In this document: in pieces, positions 43,677 to 54,575 of the stretch
Layout of the letters: every line of letters begins with the position of its first letter
Position numbering within the stretch: position 1 is the first letter of the stretch
Source: Euglena gracilis
Lineage: Eukaryota > Euglenida > Euglenophyceae > Euglenales
Reading direction: 5' to 3'
Length of the DNA: 64,000 nucleotides
NCBI GenBank assembly: GCA_039621445.1
Contig: CP154957.1
Span: forward strand, 6,876,504-6,940,503
Program-made: the position numbers and the translations under genes
Notes under the pieces: model-generated
Databases searched by the model: none
What the model saw: the letters and a program-made list of their open reading frames with translations, nothing else
What the model was told of the DNA's origin: nothing

Positions 43677-46600
43677 ATGGCCGCCTTTATATTTGGACAG
43701 GATTTCAAGACCCTCAGGGGGGCTTTATATTTGGGGGGGGGGTATATTTGGGGGGGAAGCAAACTTTTTGGGTGGTCTCTATGACCTTCGGTGGCCTTCA
43801 ATTGGCCAATTACCAACTTTATGCCAAATTTTTGTTGGGTACCTCCTATTTACCTCAAAAATGTGCAATTATTATCCAAAATGAGCATTTTCTCATGTAA
43901 AAATGATGTTCCCCCCTCCAAAATGTTTCTCCTTTTCCTTTCCTGGGGCTTTTATATTTGGTCAGATTATTAAACCCCCTGGGGGGGCTTAACATTTGGG
44001 GGCGGGGTGAAGAATGTGTCATTTCAGAACAAATCAAAATTTTCAAAAAAATGCAAAAACAAAACGGGCAAAAAATAAAACGATGGGAAAAAATGCGAAA
44101 AATTGGTGTTTCGCTTAAAAAAAAATGCACAGAAAAATACGAAAACCAAAAATGGGCTTAAAAAAAAAAAGGAAAATCTGCAAAAAGGTTGCAAAATATT
44201 ATCATATAATTTTGTAAATTCTTGAAAAAATGGGCAAAATGCAGGAGAAAAAAGACAAAGCAATGCGAAAAAAAATACTCTGCGCATTTGCCCCCCTGCT
44301 CCAGTTCAGCAGTTGGTTGGACCCTTCCTTTTGACCCCCCCCCAGCCAGTAGTTTTTTTCTGGCCAACGGGAACCCCTCCCTCAAGGTCCTTGAGGAAAC
44401 TGCTGCTGGACAAAACCGGTTCACAGGTCTTCAGCCTGCCATGCAGTCAGAGGTTTCACGCTGATACCTAAAACAACTCCTGCCAAAAGAAAAGCTGCTC
44501 TCAATGGCGAGATGCGCTGGCATTCATTCAGGCTTCATGAATGTCATACTGCCATTTGAGGGACGCCTGTGTGCGTACTCCAGCTCCACATGGATCTTCC
44601 CCTCGCAGATACTGCGCAGCTTCTGGATCAGCTGCACTTTAACCTCCTTGGACGGGGTTAAGTCGACTGCCTTGGGTACAGCATGCTGTATGCCAAGCTC
44701 ACGTAGCCAAAAGTGAACATCAAAACAAACCCATATGCACAAACCCCCCCAAAAAAGAACTGGGTCTTACTGCCTTGGCTCCATTGCTGGAAGCCTTCAG
44801 GAGGATCTTGTTTTGGCATCCATTCTTTGGATGCCAAGATCCATTTTTTTTGGCCGATCCGGCCCCAAAATTGTTGTTTGGGTCTCAAAAATACACAAAA
44901 GGCTTCGGCGCTTCGCGCCATGTGCAAATTAATATATATTTGATTGATTGCTTTGTTATGATTCTGTGGTGTCAAAAATCTGGAAAAAAAAACATCTCAA
45001 ATAGGGTTTCAGTAAATTTTTGAAAAACTTTTATCACTGTCCCTGGCGCTTGTCTGGAATTTGAGCTTGTTTTTGGATGTTTGCTGTGGGTCAGGGGTTT
45101 TTTTAAGACCGGGGGGGTTTAAGACTGGGGGGGCCCCCCCGGGGGGGGGGGGGGGGGGGTCCGGGGGACCCACAAAAAAATGGCCGAAAAATCGCGAAAA
45201 GTGCTAAAAATAGAATTTTTTCGGCGCCTGCGGCGCCGAAAAGTATATCCCACCCCCCTCCAGGGGGGGGGGGCTCGGCCGGACCCACCCACCCTACCCC
45301 CCCCCCCGGGGGTCCAAACTTAAAAAAATCCCTGCTGTGGGTGTTGTTTTGGCAAGGGTCTTGTTCTGGGGGCTGTTTTGGCGAGAGCCCAGGATGAGGG
45401 AGAGAGCCATCTCCAGGGACATGAAACACCAAAGAGGTGGTGAAAAAATATGCAAAAACCCTGAAAACAAATTACAAAAAAAGTGGCATCACTTATAATT
45501 TGCCAAGGGGCTATTCAAACCTGGCACGAATCTCCGAAGCTCCGAAGGACTTGATATGCCCATGACCAGCATATCTTTTCAAAATCAAACAGATGAATGG
45601 AGGCGTCATCTCACGCACCCCAGCCGCCACCATCATCATCACTACTCGACACCACCGGACACAGCCGGCCGGCCGATCGCCTCCTGCACGATGACGCTCT
45701 GCACCTGCTTCATCTGGCTGCGCTTCTTCATCAGCAGCTCCGCCTGCTCCATGAGCTGCTCCCAGTCCTTGGCGTCGATGAGCACCGTGATGACCTGCGG
45801 CGACGTACAGGCAGGCATTGTATTTTTCTTAAGGGTTTTTTTATAAAAGAAATCTTAAAATTCCTTAAAATGCACCTGAAAATTTTTGGCCAAAATGCCT
45901 TAATATGCCTTAAAAACTCGGACCGGCAGAACTTTCTCTGACCAAGCAAAAAAATCAAAAGCGCAAAATCTCAACAAAAACAGGCCAAGTCCGGTGGGGA
46001 AAATCATTCCTGGCATCGCTGGAACATTGTCCATCCATCCAAAAATCACAACAACGTGTTTTTCGCCTTTTTTTTTTAATTTTGAACCACATGCAAAATC
46101 AAAACGTTGGTTCGATGCCGGACAGCCCTTGGACTGCCCCGGAAAATGGGGACCGAACAAAAGCCTGAAAATTCCTAAAAATTAAATTTTTTGACTTTTT
46201 TGCCTTCAAAGAAATAATTCCTGACAGCAGGGAATCCCCCCAGGGCATCTCGGCGCAGAGGTCGATGTGCAGGACGCCTGACATTGCCAACGCCTTGGTG
46301 TAGGGCGGTGCTTAAGCAAAAATTTCCGATCTCAGCGCATTGAATGCAAAGTCCGCAAGGGGAAAATGGCCAAAAATGGCCATGTTTTGGCAAAAACGTG
46401 TCGACTTCGGGGGAAAAAGTGATTTCTGGAAAACGTGAAGGGAGGAATCGCGCAAAAAATTTTCCGTCGCCTTCGGCACCGGGTCACGTTGGCGGTTCTT
46501 TGCCGAGCCCCCTCCTGCCGAGGTCTGGGCCAAAACAAAATTCGGTTTCAAGGAATGCCTTGTGTGCTAAACAACACCCACAGCGGCCCACGGTGTATTA

Positions 46601-47324
46601 TTTGTCCACTGGAGCTTGGGGGCTGAGACGGGGTGTTTTTTTTGGAGGTCTCCTTGGGATACGGGCCACACCTCCTTCGCCAGCTTCTGCGTGGACTTCG
46701 TGTCGCCGCCGAGGCGGGTGGTCTTCTCCATCGCAATCAGCGTCTCGATGGCCTCCGCCACCTTGCCGTCCGCAGGGTTTGAGTGAAGGGCAGGTGGAGG
46801 GGGTCCAGACCATACCATTGCTTACTGACCCGGACCCGGGGAAGGGAAGGGGGATTCATTTTTCACTTTCAAAAAACCAGCCAGTCACTTTTCAAACACC
46901 AGTCACCCACTTCCCATCTCCCCTGGGGGGGGGGGGGTCGGTCACATTAGCAACTCGGCCAAATATGGCACAAAATCAAATAAATAAACTAAAATAATAA
47001 TAAAAATGCCAAAATGCCAAAAAAAAAATGGCGCGGAGGCCGCTTTCGGCCAATCCCCGACCCTCCCCCGGGGGGGTCTGGAACCAAAAATAAATCAGTC
47101 ACGCCGAAAATACCAGCACGGGGGGGACCATCTTCAGCAATGCCTGGGCCCCCAAGGTCAAGGGGGGACACCTCCCCACCCCAACCCCGGACACCCCCCC
47201 CTCGTATCAAACCCTGCCCGTCCCGCACAAACTCCCGCGCCTTCTCCAGCGCCGCGGTGGCCTGGGCAGAGAAGTCCTCCTCGGGCCGGAAGGCGCCAAT
47301 CTTCCACTCGCGCTCGTCAGCCAT
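30657..47324 (-). CDS. PSMD12: 26S proteasome regulatory lid subunit Rpn5 (PSMD12), 12 exons
   Basis: Rpn5 is a PCI-domain subunit of the 19S lid, a scaffold next to the deubiquitinase Rpn11. Twelve exons on the minus strand match human PSMD12 in order and, at most joins, with exact residue spacing. Markers include [75 protein letters not shown] and [12 protein letters not shown]. The total is about 490 residues (human 456). Exons are GC-rich; introns are 0.3-4 kb and filled with small transposons. Most borders are GT-AG; the first intron and the start of exon 7 are not resolved. Part of the region between exons 6 and 7 (about ten residues in human) was not found. Promoter and 5' UTR were not identified. 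Confidence 0.93.
31443..31510 (-). other. PSMD12: PSMD12 exon 11
   Basis: [22 protein letters not shown], matching human [20 protein letters not shown]. Acceptor GGCGGAG; donor AG|GTGTGC gives the exact spacing to exon 12. Confidence 0.88.
31884..31988 (-). other. PSMD12: PSMD12 exon 10
   Basis: [20 protein letters not shown] then [15 protein letters not shown], the best conserved part of the PCI domain. Acceptor GTGGCAG. A GC donor (AAG|GCGGTC) fits the human spacing; a GT three bases later would add one residue. Confidence 0.93.
32175..32225 (-). repeat. Interstitial CCCTAA-like repeat
   Basis: AACCCTAACTGTTGAACCCTAACCCTAACCAT-type sequence, degenerate telomere-like repeats in an intron. 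Confidence 0.55.
33046..33666. mobile_element. hAT-like MITE copy (family A) with a nested element
   Basis: Starts CAGGGCGGTCCTTAA and ends GGACCGCCCT, inverted repeats of each other. Both flanks read CAAAAAAAA, a likely 8-9-bp target duplication. It is interrupted at 33195-33481 by another foldback element. In a PSMD12 intron. Confidence 0.7.
33195..33481. mobile_element. Foldback MITE with TTAGGG-like arms, nested in family A
   Basis: Ends GGCAGCCT..CA.CTAAATGGCCCC are inverted repeats over about 24 bp. Almost the whole 287 bp folds back on itself, including arms with AATAGGGTTAGGG and CTAACCCTATTC. No protein. Confidence 0.72.
33938..34123 (-). other. PSMD12: PSMD12 exon 9
   Basis: Sixty-two codons including [20 protein letters not shown] and TLELIPW, matching human [20 protein letters not shown]. 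Start of the PCI region. Acceptor CCCCGAG; donor CAG|GTGCGG. Confidence 0.9.
34641..34672 (+). repeat. Interstitial TTAGGG-like telomeric repeat
   Basis: About four TTAGGG units in a PSMD12 intron, inside a longer foldback-like stretch (34620-34800) that ends with C-rich CCCTA-type repeats. Related CCCTAA motifs lie at 32175-32225. Confidence 0.7.
35304..35426 (-). other. PSMD12: PSMD12 exon 8
   Basis: [20 protein letters not shown]..., 41 codons, acceptor CAACAG, donor TCT|GTGGCT. Corresponds to human [20 protein letters not shown]. Confidence 0.85.
35720..35870 (-). other. PSMD12: PSMD12 exon 7 (5' border unresolved)
   Basis: [20 protein letters not shown] then [12 protein letters not shown]..., matching human [20 protein letters not shown]. 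Donor CAG|GTGCC. No AG lies directly before the conserved part, and about ten upstream residues of the human protein are not accounted for. The donor abuts the end of a CAGGGCGGTCC-family repeat. Confidence 0.82.
37915..38285. repeat. Family C foldback repeat (ATATAAA-CCCC ends)
   Basis: Begins CCCAAATATAAAACCCCCC and ends GGGGTTTATATTTGGGGGG, which are inverted repeats. Similar termini bound related blocks at about 40435-41010, 43683-43995 and 48225-48600, whose cores share a conserved CAATTATTATCCAAAATG.GCATTT segment. Confidence 0.6.
38296..38445 (+). repeat. (GAT)n microsatellite with GTT interruptions
   Basis: About 50 triplets of GATGATGAT with a (GTT)n block near 38363-38385, in a PSMD12 intron. 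Confidence 0.95.
39192..39316 (-). other. PSMD12: PSMD12 exon 6
   Basis: [20 protein letters not shown]... after the acceptor TTCCCAG; donor AG|GTGGGT. Matches human [20 protein letters not shown]. Confidence 0.9.
40435..41010. repeat. Family C repeat copy
   Basis: Shares the core with 43683-43995 and 48225-48600 (GCAAACTTT.TTGGGTGGCC... and CCTCAAAAATGTGCAATTATTA) and has TTATATTTGGGG motifs at its ends. In a PSMD12 intron, upstream of exon 6 in genomic order of transcription. Confidence 0.6.
41140..41183 (+). repeat. (AT)n and (ATT)n microsatellite
   Basis: TATATATATA then ten or more ATT triplets, in a PSMD12 intron. Confidence 0.9.
43348..43431 (-). other. PSMD12: PSMD12 exon 5
   Basis: [20 protein letters not shown] then TSLMQGLQ, matching human [22 protein letters not shown]. 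Donor CAG|GTCTAA; join to exon 6 in phase and spacing. Confidence 0.87.
43535..43682 (+). repeat. (ATGG)n tetranucleotide array
   Basis: About 36 units of GATGGATGG with a few interruptions, next to a family C repeat in a PSMD12 intron. Confidence 0.95.
43683..43995. repeat. Family C repeat copy
   Basis: Starts TTTATATTTGGACAGGATTTC and ends near GGGGGGCTTAACATTTGGGG. Adjacent to the (ATGG)n array. Confidence 0.6.
44575..44670 (-). other. PSMD12: PSMD12 exon 4
   Basis: [20 protein letters not shown] and [11 protein letters not shown] match the human ...RLIDTLRMVTEGKIYVEIE. A GC donor (TAC|GCACAC) gives the exact human spacing to exon 5. A GT donor four bases earlier also works, with two residues lost. 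Confidence 0.82.
45663..45794 (-). other. PSMD12: PSMD12 exon 3
   Basis: Forty-four codons ([20 protein letters not shown]...) after the acceptor CGCCGCAG. The most likely donor is GCT|GTGTCC. The C-terminal end of this exon is not conserved, so its border is less sure. Confidence 0.87.
46226..46293 (-). other. Exon-like segment inside PSMD12 intron 2
   Basis: Reads [20 protein letters not shown] with high G/C third positions, preceded by an AG and followed by GTCAGG. It has no place in Rpn5, since exons 2 and 3 already join perfectly, and its 68 bases would shift the frame. It may be a stray exon copy or chance. Confidence 0.25.
46672..46761 (-). other. PSMD12: PSMD12 exon 2
   Basis: Thirty codons ([16 protein letters not shown]...KLAKE). 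The donor is GAG|GTGTGG and the join to exon 3 keeps the human spacing over 21 residues. Confidence 0.88.
46800..47060. repeat. Family B-like repeat (ACCATTGCTTA end) in PSMD12 intron 1
   Basis: Begins CATACCATTGCTTACTGACC and holds the same internal phrases (CCAGTCA..CACTTTTC) as the element at 55945-56278. The other end is not recognisable. Confidence 0.5.
47214..47324 (-). other. PSMD12: PSMD12 exon 1 (start codon)
   Basis: ATG at 47324-47322, then [18 protein letters not shown], 37 codons to DGQ. The join to exon 2 keeps the human spacing (KEGRLQE versus RDGQVAE), but no plain GT-AG pair gives it. The sequence GGACGG occurs at both borders, so the exact cut is ambiguous. Confidence 0.8.
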
Positions 47325-48224
47325 CGGATGCCCTGCGCGCATCGGGCAGAGAGGCGGAGGGCCCCACACAGGGAGGGAGGGGGAGTCCAGACCCACCCAC
47401 CCACCCACCCACCCACCACCCAGGAGGGGGCAGCTCAGGGGGCAGCCCATTTTTGGGGTGCCAATTTTGGGTCCAAAAAAATTGGTGCTACGCACTGAAA
47501 ATACAGGAAAACCCCGTCTCCAGCGGGGTACCCCGGGGGTGGGGTTTGGCTGGGACCCACCCTCCCCGGTCACAAAACTAAAAAAAAAAAAACTCTGTGT
47601 GTGTGTGTGCCAGAGGTTCCAGGGGATTCCGGTCCGTTCTAAAACCCCCCTCCCATCCAAGTGCGCCCTGCCCAAATAAGTGACACGTCCCCGAGGTTCC
47701 AGAAGTCCAGTCCAAAAAAGTGCGCATCTCAAAAAAGCCACTTCACACTGAGCCACTTTCAGGTGGTGCCGAGATAAGTGCCACACCCTTGAGCTTGAGG
47801 GTCCGCCCTTTTTCACTTCAAGAGGGGCAACTTGTACATGCGGAAGCAGGATGCAGGGTATGTTTTGAGGGAGAATCAATAGATCAATCACAATGTACTT
47901 CCAATTACGCGAAAAATTCTTCAGCGAGACATTTGGTTCTGGGGGAGTGTATCCCACCTGAATTGATGCACTTGTTCATTGTATCTGTTGTGCTTCATTG
48001 TATCAGTTGTGCGAAAAGCGCCATTGATGGAAGAAATTAAAAAAAATAATAAGTTAAAATAAATTTAAAAAATCAAATAAATAATAAATAAAAATAAAAA
48101 ATTCGTGGGTCAAGACAGATTTGAGGAGGCCACCTTTTTTCTGAAAACCCGACGATGATGCCAGGAGTTGTTGCCATCAGTGGTCTTCAAGCAAAAAACC
48201 TCCAAAGGTGGTTAAAAACCCGCC

Positions 48225-48600
48225 CAAAATATAAACCCCCCTGGCTTTATATTTGACGGGATTGCAAAAACCTCAGGGGGGGGCTTTAAATTTGGGGGGG
48301 GGGGGCATCAAACTTTTTCGGGTGTCCTCTATGACCTTCGGCCGCCTTCAATTGTGGCCAAATACCAAATTTTATGGCAAATTTTCGTTGTGTGCCTCCA
48401 ATTTTTCGCAGAAATGTGCAATTCTTATCCAAAATGGAGCATTTTTGGTTAAAGAAAATGTTGTATCTACCTAAAAAAATTTATACGTTTTAGTGAATGA
48501 CACCAGCGTCTGGCTCCACGTCGGGGGGCTTTATAGTTGGGTGGCAAAACCAAACCCCCTGGGGGGGGGGGGGCTTTATATTTTGGGGGGGGGTACTTGG
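48225..48600. repeat. Family C repeat copy
   Basis: Bounded by CCAAAATATAAACCCCCCTG and GGGGCTTTATATTTTGGGG, with the shared core between. Lies just upstream (5') of PSMD12. Confidence 0.6.
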
Positions 48601-49871
48601 TTAGAGCTTGGGTTGGCAGGTTTGCTTTGGGAATGGTCCTGCTCGGCGCAAATTGGCATAAACTGACATTTTGAAAAAGCAAGTTACAATTACTTTATGT
48701 AAGCCAATAACTCTCACAGCAAGGCAGATGGCAGTCCTTGATGTAAAAAAAAAAAACTATGCAACCACATACAACACGAAATTCACAAGAAAAATGGCCA
48801 AAAGAATCGAAGAATAAAAAAAAGAAAACAGCCTCCAGGGGAAAAAGTCATTCCTGGAAACCTTGAACCATCGTACATCCTCCCAAAACGTCAAAAACGC
48901 GATTTTGGGACTTTTTTTTTGAACTTTCGACCTCATTCAAGGCCCAGACCTGCCTTTTGCCAGCTCTTGGGCCTAAGAGCGATCTGCAGGCCTAAGGGTG
49001 GGGGTTGGTCCAAAATTAACAAAAAAAAAACGCTGTCCCATACAGACCCCCTGTGTGGCAAGGCCTCTGCTTGACACCCCTGAGGATTTCCATTGGCCAG
49101 TTGGGGAGTCTGTTACATGACTGCCCGTCCTCAGCAAACACCTTCGGTCACATCCAAAATTGGTGCTGTAGTTGTTCAGTTAGTAATTCCCCCCCGGCTC
49201 CACTTATAACCCCCGGAGGAAAAAATATGATGCAAAAAACATGAGGCCACATGTGACAAACCAAAATTGTCAAAAAAAACATTTTCTCCCAAATTGCCAG
49301 CCTGTCAATTCTGTTTTAAAGAATGTAATGAAAAGTTATCGTTATTTACAAACACATTATACACATAGCATTGCAAAAAGTTTCAAAATCTGGACGCACC
49401 GGAGGGTTACAGGTGGGGCCCATAAATGTCGCTTTTTCAAAAACAGGGGTCAAAGAAAGGTATTCGAGGCAACTCTATGGCGTTTCACAAAAAAAACTGA
49501 TATAAGTTCTCATTCAATTCCCAAAAGTTTTTTCGGAGCACCACATGATCCTGGATCCTACAACCCCTGGGTTCCCCGGGGTTATGACGGGATATAAAAC
49601 TGGGGTCTGTTCCACAGGAAAGATGGAAAAGAAACCCATCGGAAACTCCACTGGAAAGCTTTGGGTTAAAACCCCCTCCCCTCATGACCACAGGTTGCTC
49701 CTGTGATGGTGGCACTTGCTGTGGACAGCCCCATCGGTGTAGGGTATGGCTTTTGTTGGGCAAAAATCCAGCATCCCCACCGACATCCCAGCGTTACTTG
49801 CTTGTGGGGAGGTTAGCATGCAGGTTGCCAAATTCACGACAAATGCCCAGAAAGTCAGCAACTATCTGAAT

Positions 49872-50271
49872 CAGGGGGTCCTCAACAGGAAAAAAAAATT
49901 CCCGCCCCAGCACAGTCGATGAAAATCCATAGGAAAAACTGACAAAAAAGGGCCATAATTTGACAAAAATGGGTCGACTTCGGGAAAAAAATGATTTCGG
50001 GCATCCTTGCAAGGTTGGGTTTTGTTTTTGTATTTTGGGGGGGTCCCAAAAAACAAAATTTTGGGGGGGGGACCCAAAACCCAAAACCCAACCTTGATCC
50101 TTGGACCATGGCCCATCCACCCAAAATCTCAAAAAGTGCGTTTTTCGACTGTTTTGATTTTTGACCCCATTCGACCCCCAGATCGGCCATTGGCCGTCCT
50201 TTAGGCCCAAGGGCGGTCCTGAAGGGGGTTCAAGGAAAAAAGAAACTCCCCGTCCCTCATGGACGGCCCTG
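49872..50271. mobile_element. hAT-like MITE copy (family A)
   Basis: Starts CAGGGGGTCC, ends GGACGGCCCTG, with flanks ATCTGAAT and GTCTGAAT (7 of 8 match), a probable 8-bp target duplication. It contains a younger 87-bp insertion at 50010-50096. Confidence 0.75.
50010..50096. mobile_element. 87-bp MITE with 15-bp perfect ends, nested in family A
   Basis: CAAGGTTGGGTTTTG at the left end and its exact reverse complement at the right end. ATCCTTG flanks both sides (50003-50009 and 50097-50103), a perfect 7-bp target duplication. Other family A copies read GGCATCCTTGGACC without a break here, which proves the insertion. Confidence 0.88.
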
Positions 50272-53108
50272 GTCTGAATAGAACATCAGGAGTCGTTCAA
50301 GTCCCTTCATCTTCTTCATCATTCATTAAGTGTCTCCAAAAAAATTATCTACTCTTGCACCTGTGCATCCCCCCTTTTAACCCCCCCCCTCCTTTGCATT
50401 CCCCCCTTTTATGCCACTTTGCCGAAAAGCTGACACTGCTGCAGATGTGCCCTTCTGGAGGAAATTATATGAGGTGAATATAGGTGGAAAGGTGATTTCT
50501 GCTGACTGGGTATGTTGAAAGGTGGACTGATGGAGTGCAGTCAATGAAGGCATCGTCGCTGGTGCTAACCAGTGCCGATCAAACTGCCAGACTTGAGTGA
50601 ACGACATATCCATTGGAGGCGGCAATAATTACAACAGCGGCTTGTCTAGCTAGGTGAGCGAGGAATGGAGGGCATTGTGCACACGGAGAGGGAGAAAACG
50701 TGGAGCGCCATGTCAGCATGTGCAGCCTTCGCTTTGTCCTCCATGATCAGAAATGCCTCACTTTTTGTCTGGGATTTGGTTTATTTTGACAGGTTGTTCC
50801 CTTTGCATGTTGCGTTTGGCACTGTGTGCCCGAACGAAGGAGGACTTGGATCTGAGGGGAGAACTCAATTAAGGCCATTAATCTATTGGTGCTTAACAAA
50901 TCGCCACCACAAAGATCTCAACAGAACTATCAATGAGATTACTCGTAAACTCCCTCTTCACAAGCGCAGGGGTGCGGAGCGCAAATTTTAAGGACGTAGT
51001 TTCGGAACCCCAGGGGTGCGCACATATTACGGCACTGCGCACTTATGGCAAAGCACAAAATACGGGATTTTCCACCACTCTTTTTCAATTTTCTCCTCCT
51101 TGTGGTGTGGAGCAATGAGTCGGGTGATTATGTCTCAAATTTGGGTTTGGACGATAGAACTGTATAAATATTTGGTGAGAAGGAGATGTGACAGTGATTT
51201 CTCCTTTGGCAGGGTGCGCACTTTTTAGGGAGGCAGTTTTGTACACTTTGGGGGGTGCGCACTTATCAGGGGGGGGTTATCTCCGAAAGGATCCAGCCAG
51301 AAAGCTGGACATAGGCGGTGACTGGGGGAAATGGTGGGTATATCCCCCAGGATCGTGGGATTGATTTTTTCCAGGTCACGGCTACTTACTCGAGGAAAAC
51401 ATGGCGAACAAACATGAAGAAAGCATGTTTGAACAAGCATACAAACATGCTCTGCATCTTTGTTCAAACGAAAATGCGACGCCTGAAATTTGGTGTTGTT
51501 TGAGCGACTTGATCCCACAGAGTTGAAGGTTGTTGAAGGTTAAAGGTCAGGTGTTTCCATAGCAATTCCCAGTGACCAAAATGGAAGGACAAAGTGTTCG
51601 GCAGGCCAAGCTGTTAAGCTGGCTGAAAAGAAAGCGTGCCGAAAGGGGTGAGCACCATGGGTGGGAAATGACAAGATAGGATACAACCGACTGTGCCTGA
51701 AGCAGACGGCGTAACAGTGAGAGAGCCCACACCAAAATAATTATATAGACCGTCCCCTGCAAAGAAGTTCATCAGCATCTGTGCTTTTATTGTTTGTGCA
51801 GCAGATTGGGGGGGGGGTGACCATGCATGACTGCTTTCTGTTTTGGTTGGAGGTGACGTCCTTAACCAACTTCATCTTTCCAGGTGTCGCCAGTCAACCC
51901 ACTTCCATGAGAAGGCTGTTGCAAAGATGCTCTGTTATGCTGATGAGCGGGTTAAAAAAAAAAACCCTGCACAGAACTCCACCAAACCCCCCACCAATCA
52001 GAAATTGTGACGTGGGGGCTTCTGTTCAAGTTTAGGGGCGCCTCTTTACCATTTGTACCATTTGTTCACGCCAAAAAAACTTTCGGCACTTCATGCTGTG
52101 GTGGATCTGGGGCTCGAATGGATCAAAAATTAATTAATTTTAAAAAAACTGATCAATCTTTTAATGAAAAGTAAATTAAAAAAAAAAGGGGGGGAAACTA
52201 CTGGCTTTTTTTTGATGTTTTGGGCAGGCATTTTTTTTGTGAAGGCACCTTTAAAACCCACTTTAAAAAAGTTTCAAAAACCTTAATTATTTTGGCCAAA
52301 TGCCTCAAAAGACCTCAAAATGCCTTTGATGCTTTCTCCAACCACCCTTGGAGCTGCATCAACTTGTTTCAGTGGGGGGTGTCCGCACCCAGCCAAGAGC
52401 TGAAGCTGAAGAAAAGCCCCCTCCCCCAAATGATCAGGGTCCTCTCCTTTCAGGAAATCCCCCGGGTCACACACACCCCAACAGCCACTTATATTTTTTT
52501 GTTCCCCAACCATCACTGCAACCTTCTTTCCGTTCTAAGAGAAACCAGAAAACCCCCCGAAGAACAGGCATCGAACCACTCTACTGAGACACCGCCAAGG
52601 ATCGGTCTCCTTCGTGGACCCTTGAGGCGAGGGGGAAGAGGGACGGTCATGCGATCGGCGGACAAAAAAAGAGGAACGTCGACAGGTCCACACGGGGCCA
52701 GAGCTACTGTCTCCCGGGCTGGTCGGCAGGCCGGGGTCAACTATTCACAGCGGAGGGGCCGACGGTGGCCGTCTGGGGTGGCTCAACCCCAGTCAGGGGG
52801 TGGCCGCAGGGTGCCCTGGTGGGGTGGGGTGGCAAGTCAGACAGCAACACTGCACAAGGCTGATATTCTGATGCGCAGAAGTGCAAAAGGGGTAAATTAA
52901 AAATGCTTGGTGAAGTCACTCCGACACTTCACCGACAACAAATCTAAAAGTGAAAACGCCCTCTCTCAAACCCAAGTGCAGGTGATGAATATTTGGCCAG
53001 CGCGGACTGCTAAAACGTGTGAGGCCTCCTCTGTTTTTCTTGTGGGCCGAAAGGCCTTGAAGAAAGGGAGGAAGGAGAAAAATGGACAACACGTTCCATT
53101 GCGCTCAG

Positions 53109-53265
53109 AGGCGGAAATCCGGTTCAAAAACCTCCTCCGCCGAAACAAACACACCACTGCTGGCACACTGCCCGGGGACACGTTGATGGAACTCCTCCGA
53201 GCGGCCGCAGTCATCCCCGACCAGGCAATTCTGGGGCTGGTGTCTGCGGGCCCGATGGGAAGGCG
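53109..53265 (+). other. Weak plus-strand exon candidate
   Basis: Between an acceptor-like TTGCGCTCAG and a donor-like GTATGAG the plus strand reads EAEIRFKNLLRRNKHTTAGT and LPGDTLMELLRAAAVIPDQA, protein-like with moderate G/C third positions. No family was recognised and no partner exon found. Confidence 0.22.
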
Positions 53266-54460
53266 GTATGAGAGGTCGAGATGTCGGAGCTGCCGGAAAC
53301 CGGCAGAATTTGGAATACATGGAATCCTCTGCCGCACACGGAACTTTGCAACTGCACATGTGAAAACGTCCAGGAAGGGTGCTCGATCCTTAACGAAAAT
53401 GAAAGGCCCTTTAACAAAACTTCACAGGAAAAAAGGGGCCAAAGTTTCTTGGTGACAACAGGTCAACATCGCCAAAAAATGATTTCTGGCATCCTTGGAT
53501 TATCACCAACCCAGCCAAGACATTCAAAAAAAGTGCGTTTTTCGCCGTTTTGGATTTTCAAACCGTTCGAACACCAGACTGGCCCTTTGCCAGCCCTTTG
53601 GGCAGCCTTTATGAAAAAAAAAAGGCAAAAGCGCAACCTTAAACCACTGGGACCCCCAGGGTTCCAAGCAGACATTTTTTCTTAAGGCACCTTAAAAAAC
53701 CAATTTTTTGGCCAAAACTCCTTAAAAAAAACTCAAAAAATTTCGGAAATTTTCGCCTTAAAAGGATAATGCCTGATCCCATTGAATGAATCAGGGGGTG
53801 GTCCACCTTCTGAATGCAGGCTGAGGGTTTCGACTGCATTTTCTTTGTTTCGATTACTTTCAGGAGAAAGGGTAAAGTTACGTTCGGAAAGGGATTTGGG
53901 TTAGGATTGCCAAAGGTAGAAAATTAGGCTGAAATCGGGACGAAAACCGGCCCTAAATTCGGCCTATTTTTAGGCCCACTTTAGGTGCAGGCAGAAATCC
54001 TAACCCCAACCATTTCCCTTTCAAATTACCCAAATGCAAACCTTATTCCTGGATTCGAAATAGTTTGCTGTACTTTTGTCCTGGACACCTCTCCTGCGCA
54101 GATGTTGGCTTTGGGTCCTCTTGTTAAACCGGGGGGAGGGTACAGGTCGTTCTGACTGGGACCCCCCCCCGGGGGGCCAGTGGTCTAAGGCTGCCAACCA
54201 AAATTACCCAGGCGCTTTGTGTGGTAAAATGTTCGGCTGGACCAGGACCGAAAACATGCAAAAAAATTAAAATTTCTACGTTGAAGTGAATATTTCTGCC
54301 ATTTATTGTTACCAGACAGAAAGAAGCTCCTCAAATTACCTTCTTTTTGCTTCATGTCACTTTTGTCAGGGAACCTGTGGGTGTGTGGATGTCCTCCGTC
54401 TTGGCTGACGGGCAAAGGTCCATGGCGGCGGAGCACAGAGAAGCAAAGCCGGCGGCGTAC

Positions 54461-54575
54461 CGGAAGTCTCCAGCGTGGCTCGCCGCTCCCGGCGCGGCTT
54501 GCTCCGGCTCTTCACCCCCTTCTTCTTGCGCAGCGCCTTCTGGGGCCGGGGCGGTTCCGCCACGTCGCCGCCGTC
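54461..54575 (-). other. Candidate armadillo gene exon f (basic tail)
   Basis: Acceptor CCGCTGCAG, then DGGDVAEPPRPQKALRKKKG and VKSRSKPRRERRATLETS; donor TCCG|GTACGC. Third positions are nearly all G or C in this frame only. It could belong to another minus-strand gene. Confidence 0.5.

Larger units (their letters stand above)
47325..54460. other. Repeat-rich region between PSMD12 and the armadillo gene
   Basis: About 7 kb holding family A and C repeats, a small nested MITE and (TTTTAAGGCA)-type decamers. No host gene could be recognised. One weak exon candidate is at 53109-53265 on the plus strand. The PSMD12 promoter should lie at the left end. Confidence 0.5.

Noticed and set aside
43523-43900. 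Frames with repeated MDGW or HPSI units
   Set aside because: Translation of the (ATGG)n array, not a WD- or HPS-type protein.
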